From Macrocystis pyrifera (Eukaryota; Sar; Phaeophyceae; Laminariales; Laminariaceae): DNA of 64,000 bases. The notes under the pieces are model-generated. The model did no database searches, was not told the origin of the DNA, and saw nothing but the letters and a program-made list of their open reading frames with translations. Shown here piece after piece: positions 10,740 to 22,643 of the stretch (within the stretch, counting starts at the first letter, position 1; every line of letters begins with the position of its first letter). The translations under genes and the position numbers were made by a program. Location of the stretch: the NCBI GenBank assembly GCA_031763025.1, contig JASSKH010000019.1, positions 11,344,009-11,408,008 of the forward strand, given 5' to 3'.

Positions 10740-13025
10740 TGGGATACGCGAATACGCCCTGGGCGGCTGCGAGTATTTTGAGGTTCGACGTTGTGGCCTA
10801 CGGCTATGCCTGAGATATTTCAGGGATCTGTGCTGCTTGCTGGTTTCGGTTTATCTTCTCACTTGGAGTGCTGCTTGTGCTTGAAGTACCGCAGTACTCC
10901 CAATACACACAGTATCGTGAATTAACTCTCGACCTTCTTTTTACCGGCTGGATACTTTCATCTCAATTCTATTAGCAAGAAGTATTCGCGGATCGTTCCA
11001 AATGGGAAATGGAAAAACAATATATACGGGGAGGGAAAACGGACAATTTAGAGTGCTGGCGGTATTTTAGGAGTGTGTAGTGCCAGGTCCTGCGCTGAGT
11101 GCTCCCAGCATTGACGTGTTCGATACTGTCGACAGTCTGAGTGCTCTACGTACTTCGGACATCGGTGCTAGGTGTATAGCGGTGGGTGGGACCGTGAAAT
11201 CACCGGCGAGTAGGTGGCTCGTTGTATGAGTCGTGGGTTTGGTCAACGAATCGTATCTCGTTGCCTGCGGTCCGTTCAAAGAGACGCTTCGTGAATCCAA
11301 CCACGACCAACTCCACGAAAGTTCCTACGAAAACATCTATTCCTAACACCGACCTCTGATTTAAGCTTAGGTACTGGGATCATTTGGTCGAGCCAAAAAA
11401 TAATCATAAAGTCTTGAGGCATACAGGGTTGCCTTTTCAACACCACCAATGACATCTCTGGCACAATATCCCCATGACATGACTCCGTGCGGAGCACGGC
11501 ATATCTCCAATTCTAGTCCTCAGATAATTTCCCGACACACGTATTCGGTGTTCGTGATGGTCCCGAGGACATGTTGGGTCCTTTCGACTTGGAAGGAAAG
11601 GCAGTCATTGCCATGTTTGAATCACGAAACAAAACTGCTCAAAAGCCAAAGCGTTGATTTTCATGGTGCTCATGTTTGTTACTTCCACTATGATGCGACC
11701 ACGTAGGACGCCAAAAATGGTCGAATAAGATGCCAAGGTTGGTTATCCTAGGAGTCCTCGGCGTTATCACCGGAGATTTTCGTTGAGATAGTATCTGTAG
11801 TCCGAGACAACCCCATTACTCAAATCCATCTATGGGTGGTAGCGGTATGGGGAGTTAGTGATTAGTGTGAGGCCAATTTCGTACTATTGCAAGGTTGTTT
11901 GGGATCTACGCCCCCAATATCTGCCGGGAGGGAGATGGTGTGAGCAGCATATCTAGATAATTTTTTGTTTTCGGCGGTGAGGGATTAGACGATTTGCAAC
12001 CGAACAGCAATTTTGCAATCGGAAAAACGTATTGCAATCAGATGAAGTAACGCGTTCGTTGTTTCGAAAAAAAGGAGCACTTTCACGTATTTTACATCAA
12101 GGGGTCCCTTGAAGATAGGGTAGGCGGTGGTCGGCATTGAGTACTCGAAGGACGAAGGTAGTCTCAATATACGAAGTGAACTCGGCTTCTGAAATACTCA
12201 TTTAGCCACTTGGTTACCTTTCGAAAATACTAGCTGCATGTCTCCGTGCAGAAAACGGTTACCGATAGCCCCACGAGTTTGCCATGGGGCAGATTACCTT
12301 TGGGTGGGGGGGGCCAAGGAGAGGATAAAATGTCCCGGGAGTAATTCGGGAGTAAATACTAATCGCAGTTAATCCAGGTTCAATGCCCTGGATACTCTGA
12401 CTACTTCAAGTAATTCTGAGGGTTGCGCTATATGTACAATTTGTACTCGAGTTTCTCTGCGGCTCATACTCCTTGTACTACCTCTATTTTTTATGTGTGT
12501 GTTCAGTACTGCGCATAATCTGCGTGCTTGCAGTATTAACGCGACCACTGCTCCAAATTCTCCAGTACTTACCGCACGAAATGTACTCCATATTCGCGGT
12601 ACTGCGAGTACTAGGAGTACAGACCCACGAACTAGTCCGAGTCCAGTAGTATCGGCAGTAGCGAAGCTGGAAAACACCCTCGCGGCATTTACGGTATATT
12701 AACCCGTATTAAGGCGAGCACGATAAGTGCCTGATGCATCTCCTGCCGACGATACCATACTTCACTCCCGGGTTCTGGGAGGAACTTCGGCAGCAATTCA
12801 TGCTCGTCTTCAACGACGCCCATGGGACAGCTGAAACAAAGATTAAACGAAAACATCTACGTATGAGCTTCCCGGAACACAACCGGTACTATGGTGGTCC
12901 CCAAGATGCTATCGTATGTGATAACCTCAGTCGACGCCTCCTAGAGCGAGCAATTTGAACTATCTAAAATATTGTCCCCGGGAGCAACAAACAAGTGGGT
13001 GGGGAAAGCTCTCGGTGAAAAAAGA
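10740..13025. other. No supportable gene
   Basis: Intergenic. A stretch near 12440-12640 is unusually rich in the tetramer GTAC/AGTACT and gives a 102-codon minus-strand frame. I do not regard that as a gene because it has no domain or splice evidence. Confidence 0.4.
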
Positions 13026-13029
13026 CTGC

Positions 13030-13525
13030 GGGAGTGTATCGCAATAAACGGGTATATTCTACATGGTTTGTTGACTACGGGTACGGGCATAGAAGACTCA
13101 CGTACCTTATACAAGGTCCGCGTATGGATATAAAAGTCTTACGTAACTCACAGAAGGGCCGGGCAGGCATTGAATATTTTACTTGTATCGCGGGACATTG
13201 CGGCATAGGCGTACATAACTCACAGAAATTCCGACAACGGGTATATTGTTATTTGCAACTGACAGATAGTTCCGGGCACGGGTATGGAAGTGCTACATAA
13301 CTCAAAGAGGTTCCGGATGTTGTCGCACGGGCGTACAGCAATCACAGAAGCTTCAGGCGGGTATGAACATGTCATAAATTTGCCCGGCGTGTTGTGACAC
13401 GGGCGTACAGAACCTACTAACGTTCTGGGCAGGTGTAATGATGCTGTACCCATACCTTGAGTATTGTAGCTCCTGTGCTCAATCTTCAATGACGTTCCGG
13501 GTACGGGTATCAATGTCGTACAAAA
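13030..13525 (+). repeat. Degenerate minisatellite-like array
   Basis: Repeated, diverged blocks of the form cgtacataactcacagaa-ttccgg followed by cacgggtat-aatg recur near 13141, 13209, 13291, 13332, 13404 and 13500. Spacing is about 41 bp or roughly multiples of 35-41 bp. The repeats are too diverged to give one exact period by eye. Confidence 0.65.
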
Positions 13526-13744
13526 GCAAACACCTTGGTTGACCTAGTTGAGTCGTAATGTGCAATACATGACCTTGGCAGGGAACCCTTTGGCTCTTTG
13601 GTAGGTGGGGTACCAGTGCATGGAGGGGTTATAAAATGGGACAACAAAGAACTAACAACAGCAACCGAGGGGCCCTGCTCGTTTCCTACAAGTCACAGTG
13701 GGGCCGAACGAAATACTCTAGGTATACTTCTATGCTCCCGCCAG

Positions 13745-14000
13745 GCAGGGAAACGTCGTATTTTCATTGTGTCCCCCAATATAGTACGCAGTATTTCGCA
13801 AATAATATTGTCCCCGAAAATACCAAAGAGGTTGGGGTTACTTCGTTAAAAAAAAAAAACATTAGCAAGGAGATAACGCTTCATTTCTACCACATGCTGG
13901 GCCAAGGGAAAGAAACATCGTATTGCCATGCTGTCCCCCAATATAGGGCGACATATTTGAATAGTAGCATTGTCCCCGGGAATACGGAAAAGGCATGGCG
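13745..14000 (+). repeat. Direct repeat pair, about 165 bp apart
   Basis: Two diverged copies (starting near 13748 and 13912) share gaaac-tcgtatt, gtcccccaatatag, a tattgtcccc-like segment and aatac--aa-gagg in the same order. A related tattgtccccggga block occurs near 12970, before the minisatellite, so this family may extend further left. Confidence 0.7.
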
Positions 14001-14104
14001 ACATCGAAAAAGTAATAACTCATCCTAAGGTGATCACGCCACGATTTCGCCACATTGGGGGACATTTTGGTATCTGGAGGACACCTGAAAAAACGAGTCA
14101 TTGA

Positions 14105-15815
14105 CAGGGGATATTACGACGTTCATCGACAGCAGTTTGCCGTTCGTTGAAGAAGATCGACAAATAGAACTGAATATGCGCGGAGTTGGAGGCATTTTGA
14201 ACTTACCAAACTTTTTTAACTCCGAAATTTGTCATTTCTGGTTTGAAAATATGTAATTGTGACTCCTGATACGACTTTGCTGCGTTACATGATTTAGTGT
14301 AGAGTAGTTTCACGCGTTTCTTGATCAACACAGCAACCCCGGCTTTGTTCACAGATAAGATTATTTTTGTCTGGGTGCCGGCATATACCAAGCATATTTT
14401 TGGGGGCTTGAGTTTAGATCTGTAGAATATTCACTTTTTTTCATTCGTGGCTAATTGGCACACAATTGCACAAGTCGATATCTGAGAAAAGAGGACACTC
14501 GGATTGACGACTTTGGAGGTACAGGTCAGCACGGAGAGGGGAAACAGTATCCCGAACCTCTGCATAACGATTCGAATTTATCTTGGTAGTTTGAGGGCTG
14601 CCCGTGACGTGGCGGCGCCGAGCAGGCTGTTCTTGACGACATATGTCGAGTTCGTTGCCACAGTATCATTTGGACGACTGCTTTGCCGTCACGTTCCGCC
14701 GCAAAAACTGCCTGTACCTTCCAACGGAACACAACCTGAACACCGTTGTAAGTTTTGATCTCACATATTTGAGCTTTTTAGGTTCGTGTAAGAATATATT
14801 ACCCCAGCGACTAGGGTCAGCTGCAATAGTCCCCTGTGTTCTCATGAAATTTCCCCATGACAATAAATTGGTTTTTTAAAAGCGCACCTGCTCGATATCT
14901 CAGATAAGTTCTACGGTGCTACTTATGGTAAATGTAGAGCTCACCATTTCCGATTATCATCGCGCCGGCAGACACTCTTTCGTCGAAAGCAGGTATTCCT
15001 GGTGACTCGGTATTGTCCCCATTCTCTTTTCATCAGCCGACCTCCTAGGCGGTGCCAGACTCCTGTTTGTCGACACCCACGTGTAGAGCTCCTTTCTAAA
15101 TTTTGTCTACGTTCATTTTATATCAACCCTCTCCAGCTTCTGCTTTCTAAATGTAACCAACTGCACCTACCTGTCGTCAACTCTATTATGACCGTTTTGT
15201 TTGTCCCTCCCTGCTTTTGAAGCATGGCAACGATTCAGGACCTTTAAACAAACAACCCCGGACATAGTCCGTTTCATTTTTCATCGGAGACCTTTCGTTT
15301 GTTATTTCCAAAATTGGATCGATTTTCACGAAATTTAGCCCTCTACTTCTGATGCCTCATGTCACCACTATTTGATGCTGCCCAGGGATATTACTCACGG
15401 GGTATGTAACAGTAATGGGATACCCACGGGGGAATAAGGGACCGGGGGAGGGGAGATTTCTCCGGCGTGACAAGCTGCGCGTGAAACCTCCGGATAATTT
15501 TCATTTAATGTATTTCCAAATATAGACACACCCACCGCTTGAATTCTGCAGCTTCAGGTATTGTCTTCCGCAGATACGGAATGTATACCATGGATGAGGA
15601 TCTTGGAGATCCCATGAATGCACGATATAGCTGATGTTTGTTTGTAATCTCTGCAAATATTTCGGAGGCTTACAATTCATTTTCGAAACATGTTGTCGAA
15701 ATATCTTGTGAAATTTGACTTTCCTAGTTCTATTTTGTCACTGCAACGCAAACACTCTGCCCTCTTATGAACTTCCATATCGCCGGCTCTTCACGTTCCT
15801 TCGTTCTCGTCGCTT
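14105..15815. other. No supportable gene
   Basis: AT-rich intergenic sequence. No splice-bounded open exon, repeat or transposon end was recognised before the candidate exons that begin at 15818. Confidence 0.4.
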
Positions 15816-15817
15816 AC

Positions 15818-16073
15818 TGTGCAAGATATGCTGCCAAGCGTGCAGGCCCACGCTTCGTTCGAAATGCTCTTTCCAACGTCATACGGGTCAGTGTAACTAC
15901 TGTGACTTAAGGCATCTACCACCTTTTCAATTGCATTTACAGCCACTACTCCAGAATGCTGGATCGAAAACAAGGCAGTCCCGGTGATCTCGTGGTACAC
16001 GATGGTCGTCGGAGAAGTCGTCTAACCTCACCTTCGAATCATGCTCTATGTGTCGTTCTTCTCTCGCGCGTGG
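15818..16073 (-). CDS. Possible two-exon fragment of an unrecognised gene
   Basis: On the minus strand an open 42-nt block (16073-16032) lies between a CAG acceptor and a GTGAGG donor. A 73-nt stretch ends in gatccag, and a 141-nt open block (15958-15818) ends at a GTAAGC donor. Both blocks are phase 0 at both ends and join in frame. The second reads protein-like (VNAIEKVVDALSHSSY, then GKSISNEAWACTLGSISC). No family is recognised. The 73-nt intron is much shorter than those in the LRR gene, and overlapping plus-strand frames are also open, so this is a weak call. Confidence 0.3.
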
Positions 16074-16079
16074 CTGCGG

Positions 16080-17278
16080 GATGATCTCGTTGCTCTAAAG
16101 TTGAAGTCCTATGAATTGGAAATCGACGTATATCCTGTGCATAAAACTACGCATATTAACGATAGTGCCCAGCGGCTGTGCGAGGGGAGCCAATGTTGCC
16201 GTTTTGCTCTTCTGGCGAAAACAGGGAACCGTAGCGGAGAAATAGAAAGTGTGCGCTTTATGTGGGCGCAAGATCTCAGTCGGAACACGTGTACCTACAT
16301 GGGTAGTGAAGCGGTAATGGGAAACCTCGTTCAACGATGTGAAGGAGGCACCTTCAACAATTGTTTTCGCTCGAAATACGCCGGCGCATAGTTTGTATTT
16401 TATGACATCGTGCCGTAAGGTGTTGTGACGTCTTACAATTTAAATACTCTGTACATTACAAGTGCACACTATCACGTATTAAGTCGTCATACGTATACCA
16501 TCTTCCTGTAGTTCCCGGCAGGCAGTTTCGACACACTTGTCGTTTTTCATTTCTTATCCGCAGATACATTTAATAAACGAGTTAGACACTCCACTGATGT
16601 TTGAGCAGGAGTGTGTCGCATGAAGTAGCAACTTCAAACGTATGTAGTAATAGGTATCGAAACCTTTCACGCTAACGAATAACATGAATCATATGTATGA
16701 CGCAATTGTTCATTCGGAACTCTCTGAGTAGGGTAGAGCAGTACAAGCACCACATGTGTATCGAGAAACAATGCCAGGTTATAGCCCTGTTGCGTGGTCT
16801 TGTTGTTTATCATTCGAGGTGTTTTATTGCGATCGGGTAGACTTTGTCTATCCCGGTGGCATGATTTAGACGATTGTTTGTACATTTATTACGAGCAGTA
16901 GTTCCTTGTGCGGAGTGGGCGGGATATTCTCGGGGAGGAAACAAAAATATGTGGGCAAGATATTATTTCTCTTGACACACACACGCAGGCCGCAAAGGGT
17001 AGGGGGGAGGGGGGCTACTCGATACTAAAAAGAAGGTGCGTTGACTATTAATAGAGGAGTGACGCTGAAAGGCGAGGTACCAGGTGCAGGATATAAATAT
17101 GTCAAAATCGGTAAAACAATGTTGATACTGCGCAGTCAGACTCGTACGTATTCTAAATATGATAGGTACATATGTGGTTTCTGTGTGGTACGGCGTGAAT
17201 ACCGAAAATTAATTTTACGCATGAGTATAATATATACAATACGTGGAAATAAACGATTGTTGACTTAATTCATTAGGC
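16080..17278. other. No supportable gene
   Basis: A 116-codon plus-strand frame (16041-16391) contains a Cys-rich stretch (CEGSQCCRFALLAKTG), but it overlaps open frames on the other strand and has no recognisable domain. The rest is AT-rich intergenic DNA. Confidence 0.3.
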
Positions 17279-17280
17279 CG

Positions 17281-17628
17281 GCGTCCCCGTTGGCTTGGTA
17301 GGTGGTCCGCGTGTCTATCAAGTTCGTTTTCGTGGGTTGAAGTCTGACCGAGTGCACGCTCGTAGGGACTTTCTCTTGCATAAACAAATTGATTAGCGGA
17401 AAGCGCTAGAGCGTAAGTTAGCTACGTTCGATGAAAATCGACGAGCGGTGGGAATGCCGAACCCTATGCGCGACAAAAAATAAAGGCACGTACCGGCTGG
17501 GAGAAGGGACGACACCTGTGACCACGGCTTGTCCACAAGAGCGCTGAGGGTAAAACCTCCAACGAGTTAGGCTGGAAAGCTAAAATGATGATAAAAAATA
17601 ACCTAAAAACAAAAAACAAAGTTACGTA
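17281..17628 (+). mobile_element. tRNA-derived SINE, copy 1
   Basis: Starts with a tRNA-like head carrying box A (tggcttggtaggtgg) and a box-B-like gggttgaagtctgacc. A body shared with 54367-54698 follows (attagcggaaagcgc, gtgggaatgc-gaaccctatgcgcga, cgacacctgtgaccacggcttgtcc), and it ends in an A-rich tail near 17590-17628. Internal pol III promoter, head-body-tail order and A-rich 3' end are the hallmarks of a SINE. It encodes no protein and would depend on a LINE for mobility. Confidence 0.85.
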
Positions 17629-17629
17629 A

Positions 17630-20600
17630 AAGCGTGGAAATATTAATGATTTTCTCACAACGTGTACAGGAGGGCAACAACTCTTCGGCAAGAACGGAAG
17701 AAATGACACCCCAACCCCACGCGCGATTCAAAGAGCCCCCAAAAACGCAAACCACACCACACACAACACGCTCCATAACGTGTGCTTCCGCGACAATGCG
17801 GACGGCAGATCAACGTATAGTGCATGGTCGCTTCCCTTCTCGCCTTTCAACCGCCCACGATCATATCACGCCGACAGGAGACCGCGTCGTTATAAGTTCA
17901 ATGACAAATTTGAATATACTGTATGCATGCTTGGGAAGGAAATTGTTAGCCTTTTATCAGTAATCGTCGCCCAACAAGCTAACATATTTTGTTGAGGAGT
18001 TAATCTCAATTTCGTTTGACCCGGCCCGTGTGGGGGTAAATGTTCGCGTCACATTAGAAATAAATGATCGCTGCTTTTGCTTTTGAGCCAAACAAACTTG
18101 ACACTTAGAATCCTACAAGTCCCAGTGCACCGGAGTGCCTCGCGAAATATGATTGTTCCAACATCGTGTCTAAAATCTTGGAGATTCGTCGGTGCCGTCG
18201 CTCATGTGCTTTGAGCAACTGGTCATTCACGGCGTACCTATAACAGGCAAAGATCTGGCCATGCTCCCCATACACACGTGAAAATACGGCTGCAAGGACC
18301 TCTTCAAGTCGTTCAATTCCTACAGCCTACCAGTAGGCAGGCGGCGTTTCGCACTTGACATGTCGTTCTGTCGTCGTGCTCGGTTCATCGCAAACAAATA
18401 CTTCGGCCGTATTATCCTCATGGATTTTTTCTTTTATAGAGACTACTATTAATACAAATTATAAGAATACTGATCGTGCGCAGAGGTGGGGTTTTGTGTG
18501 TGCAGAAAAATTGTCGACTAACGTCGAGGCACATGACTTGTTGCTGTGTTCCGGACGATCTCAAACTGGCGAATATACTTAGCTACTGTACAGTACCAGC
18601 TATCTGCAAGACTACCACCCTAACGTTGTTCTTGGTCGATCAATTCGATAACATTGGCCTTGTCAGCGGGCCATTACTATAAGAATAATGCCCATGTTTC
18701 TCGTGTCCAAAACGAAAACCCAACCGCTGTCAGATCGACGATTATGTCGAAACTCATCAATGCAAGCTGTGAGTGATACAACTGGTACTTCGATCGTGAG
18801 CGCTACGGGTTATCTATGGCTTTACGGGATAAAAACGCGTAATGTATGTGATTAATACAAAAAACTAAACGAAAATGATGCAGAATGAAGTGAATGGGTG
18901 TGTGTATTTCGGAAATATCAAGATAGTTTTTGCGGGGTTACACGACGCTTGTCACGTCGTATCGCGCAACGAGGCCGCAAATCACCTTGATTTCTAAGAT
19001 TTAACACGGGGGTATGCAGTGATGTCTGACATATGATGTCTAAAACGGCATGACTTGCCCGATTGTGCGAAAATTGAAGTTTAAGGTATAACATGAGCGG
19101 TCGTCTCCCATTGATTTCCAGCATATATATCTATGCACGAAGTCTGTTGTGAATTACACGCTACATGTTTCGTCGATCGGAATCCACATCTTTCAAATTC
19201 AAGGGGGTATATGCCGCGGATCTAACACGAAACGTCCGGGCGGGCTATAGGCCTCGCCACACCGTCAGTAAACAAGCATTACCCTCCGCGCCGATCACAC
19301 GAGATCCGACCTAGACTAAACATATTACCCTAACTCTAGCTACCGGTATACCCGGAAGACAATGACTCGGCACGGTCGGCCTCCATTGAGATTTGGAACA
19401 TCAGGAGATAAGAACTTAAATAGTGCGACACCTGCCTCGGGACAAAGCAACAAGTTTAGACTGGCGAGGGGAATACAACATCAAAAGCAATCGCGATCTG
19501 CATTCTCGCACGCAGTTGTCGTGCTACGTACACACCAAATTGGAGTTTTTCGGCCTTGGACGAGCCAGTGAACGGCAGGAATGCAGCAGGAGCATATTAC
19601 AGCATGTATCAACCTAACATTCATCTATGGTATGAACGAATCCTCCCACTCAGGGATATGATATACGTGAGTGACTCCAAAAAGTGGCCACGACTTTCCA
19701 AACGACGTCAGAAAGATAAACTGGAGCGAAGCTTGTATGTCAGATTCTTGTGAACGCTACTGGAATAGACGTACTTTTAATGAACTACTCCATTGCATAA
19801 TACGTTCAGGAAAGTCAACTTACTACCTGGAATCTATTGATTTCGTCGACATTGCCCGTGTTTGCTGCTCCCCAAGGGCAGGAGCCACTCTGGTCGCCTA
19901 TACTCAAGTGATAGGGTATACCCACGAACTGCATCACATGCGGGTTACTCACCAAAATACATTGTAAAACAGCGTCTGCCGATGTAGTGGATACGGTACA
20001 GTTGGCCTTACCAGACGAAACCCACCAGCCAAAACCAACCAGAACCACTTCTGGCGAGGAATGCATGGAACCAACCCCAGTAGAAATGTACCATGAACGC
20101 TGCCTCTGAAGGATACAATGGAATCGCCATTCGGGGTCATGCCCTTGAATGCGCAAGTCGGATATTGAATGTTACCATTCGGCAACGCTTCCAGCGGGGC
20201 CCCGTTTTATTATACAGGGGATACCTTGTCGTACCGGCGTGAACCGAATACCCAGTCCCCTGGGCACGTTTTTCCACAACCAATGTATATGATATCACAC
20301 GTCAAACACGGACCAATGCAAGTGGAAGTATATACACTGGAATGGCACAATATCTTCCTGTTTTCAAAACGCGTTACCACACGCGTTTACGACCGACGTC
20401 GTAGCGAGTCTCCCAAGTGTTCCTATACTCTGGTTAACAACATGTCCTCATACGGTCATCACTGCAACCATCAACAATCATTCCATTCTGCCGCTACTAC
20501 TTCTCCTCACCGAATGTGTGACTCAAATCCACAGCAAATCATATCAATGTGGAAGATGCGCCTCCTACATAGGACCACCCTCGATACTGACGGACAAATG

Positions 20601-20955
20601 GTCTATCTGATCACCGACCGGGTGTACATAAGCTCCACGTTCCATGTTGGTATAACATGGTGCTGTCACAAAAAACCACCCTCTCTTCAGCGCGCCGTGA
20701 CCCGTAGATATCATTGGGTATACATAGGGTTATATATGTCAATGAATGCATCCTGGGTCCAATCCTACAGGGAGCTTAATGCGACGCATACGCGTGATAT
20801 TATCCCCTAGCGAACTTATCGCTCCAAAATCCGAATGACATACTGTCAACGGGCGTAGGGAACACCGCAAGAATAATGATGGGTATGGTGCAGCATGGGC
20901 CTTGTCCGCCGTCACAGGAACCTCATTCCGACAAGGAAACTGGAGGACAACTTAC
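17630..20955. other. Intergenic; one long unexplained open frame
   Basis: No recognised gene. From 20169 to 20810 the plus strand is open for 213 codons, the longest uninterrupted plus-strand frame outside the transposon and the antisense of the sugar-binding exon. Its residues match no family I know. On the minus strand near 19952-20099 an open block lies between an AG acceptor and a GTGAGT donor. It could be a 3' exon of the large LRR gene, but this is not established. Confidence 0.3.
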
Positions 20956-20972
20956 ATGACCAGAAATTGCAC
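20956..20972 (-). CDS. Candidate 17-nt micro-exon after the sugar-binding exon
   Basis: A cag acceptor and a GTAAGT donor frame 17 nt that continue the phase-0 end of the 22216 exon as V-Q-F-L-V. This hydrophobic strand would fit the end of a galactose-binding-like beta sandwich after ...SITE. Micro-exons this short are easily produced by chance, so this is only a lead to the missing 3' end. Confidence 0.25.
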
Positions 20973-22215
20973 CTGAGTATCAAGGCGAGGGGCAACATAT
21001 CATGGGACACAAACAGCGACGACCAGTCGATGAACAAGCATTACTTGGGCACTTATGTCGTGGCGAATATTAACAAACGGGCGTTGGGGATGGTTGCGAT
21101 CCTTCCAGCGTTTTCTTATACATGTGCTGTTCATGGGAAATGTAGTCACGGGAGGAAGCTAAACCCGACCAAGCATCGTACGTACACCGGTTCAAAACAC
21201 CAATGTGGCTATATACGTTTGAACCATCATTGCTTGTAACGCTTTAACCACGCGGAAGAATTAAACACACCAAACACAGGAAATAGTCACTTTGTGCTAC
21301 ATCAGACATTCTGGACCCAGACCGTGGTTTTGGAACTGGAAAAAACAACAAATTATCTGTGGTCGCTCTGTCGTCAAATATGAGAAACGCTATTGCCAGG
21401 TATATACAGGTGACGTTCGTCTTGGCAACTACTGAAATAACATAACAACGCATGAACGGATAGTCAGGCGTATTCGTTCGTTACACTTGCCCTACGCTGT
21501 GAACACGGGGGCCATGTGTTCACGCACGACTACGAGGTAGTCAGTACGAAAGTGTCGATTTGCCGTCGAGGATTATGGTGCACTCAGTGTGTTGGAAAGT
21601 GACAGCTTCTATCATCGTGTTTGACTTTGGCGCCTAAATGTTCAATCGGGGCGACCGAGAATGCCTACATTGACTTGAATGTTGTTTCGGCTGCCATGTT
21701 TCGACTCTCGCCCTCCAGACAATTTAGGGCGTAGTCACCCCACTATCTGTGCGATGTGTTGCTATATATCCCCACCCACTCTCCAATGCCCTCCTTCCAG
21801 AAGTATGTATGATACGTGTTCCCCGATGCACACATCAATAACCCTGTAACCGCGCAGAATGGCTAAGACGCTCTGCTGTATACTGCTGTACTGTTTGTTT
21901 ACTCGCAGGAGCAAGAAAAGTCCGCGATGGGGGGGGTTGGGCAGTCATGCCCATGCGGTCGAGTCCACATCGTCAACCATGTTGCGGACACACACGTATA
22001 TGTCTCACTGAGGGGCCGAAGACCCTGTACCGGCCAGGGTTGTAGACCGGCGCCCTATTCCACCGCCCGTACCTTGATACAGGTAGAACAGCTCGCGCTT
22101 TGGACTTGTATTTGCTATGATTGGGTCTATCTCTATGTCCGCTAGTTTCGGTGTCGAGAACCCAGGGTTTCCAAACCATAGTAGTAAACACATGTATTTC
22201 TCCCCCCTAACACAC

Positions 22216-22643
22216 CTCGGTGATGCTGAGAAACTCAGTGTCGGGCCTGGAGTCGTCGAGGCAAAGCGTGATGGCTGCTGTTTCGTCAGAGTTGAGCACG
22301 AACCTCTCGAATTCATTCGTCGAGCCGCTAGACTCTATTTGACTCAAGAAACTTCCAGTGTCGAACACGTTAAGGAGGCGGGTCCTGTCCGTTCCGCGGT
22401 GGAAAGCAATGTTCATACTGACAATGTCTTGGGGTTCGTCGAAGGTGTACTCGATGCAGCATACTCCGTTTCCTTGGACAAGCCTACCCCTGCACGACCA
22501 GCGCGAGTTAGCCTCGAGACTGTTGTCTCGAGTGTTTTCGGGCGTGCATCCGTCCGGGCTGCAACCAGATCCAGACGTTCTCTCGTCGAACGCAGAGGCG
22601 TCAACGGTCACGGTTGTGCGTTCGCCGGCGTCGACGAGGTTTG
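22216..22643 (-). CDS. LRR gene late exon: galactose-binding-like (discoidin-type) domain
   Basis: 428-nt exon, acceptor gattttacag, donor GAG|GTGTGT, phase 1 to 0. Ordered features are CSPDGCTPENTRDN then SRWSC (residues about 30-50), CCIEYTFDEPQDIVSMNIAF, HRGTDRTRLLNVF and a terminal FLSITE strand. The N-T-x-D-x-x-x-x-x-SRWS and IAF-x-x-G-x-x-R pattern is typical of F5/8-type sugar-binding modules attached to polysaccharide-active and surface proteins. Five Cys suggest extracellular disulphides. Attachment to the LRR gene rests on strand, order and absence of another start, because the junction exon is missing. Confidence 0.82.

Noticed and set aside
13030..13525. CRISPR-like array
   Set aside because: Repeats are diverged, spacing is irregular and there are no unique spacers between identical repeats. 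The window is eukaryotic in every other respect.
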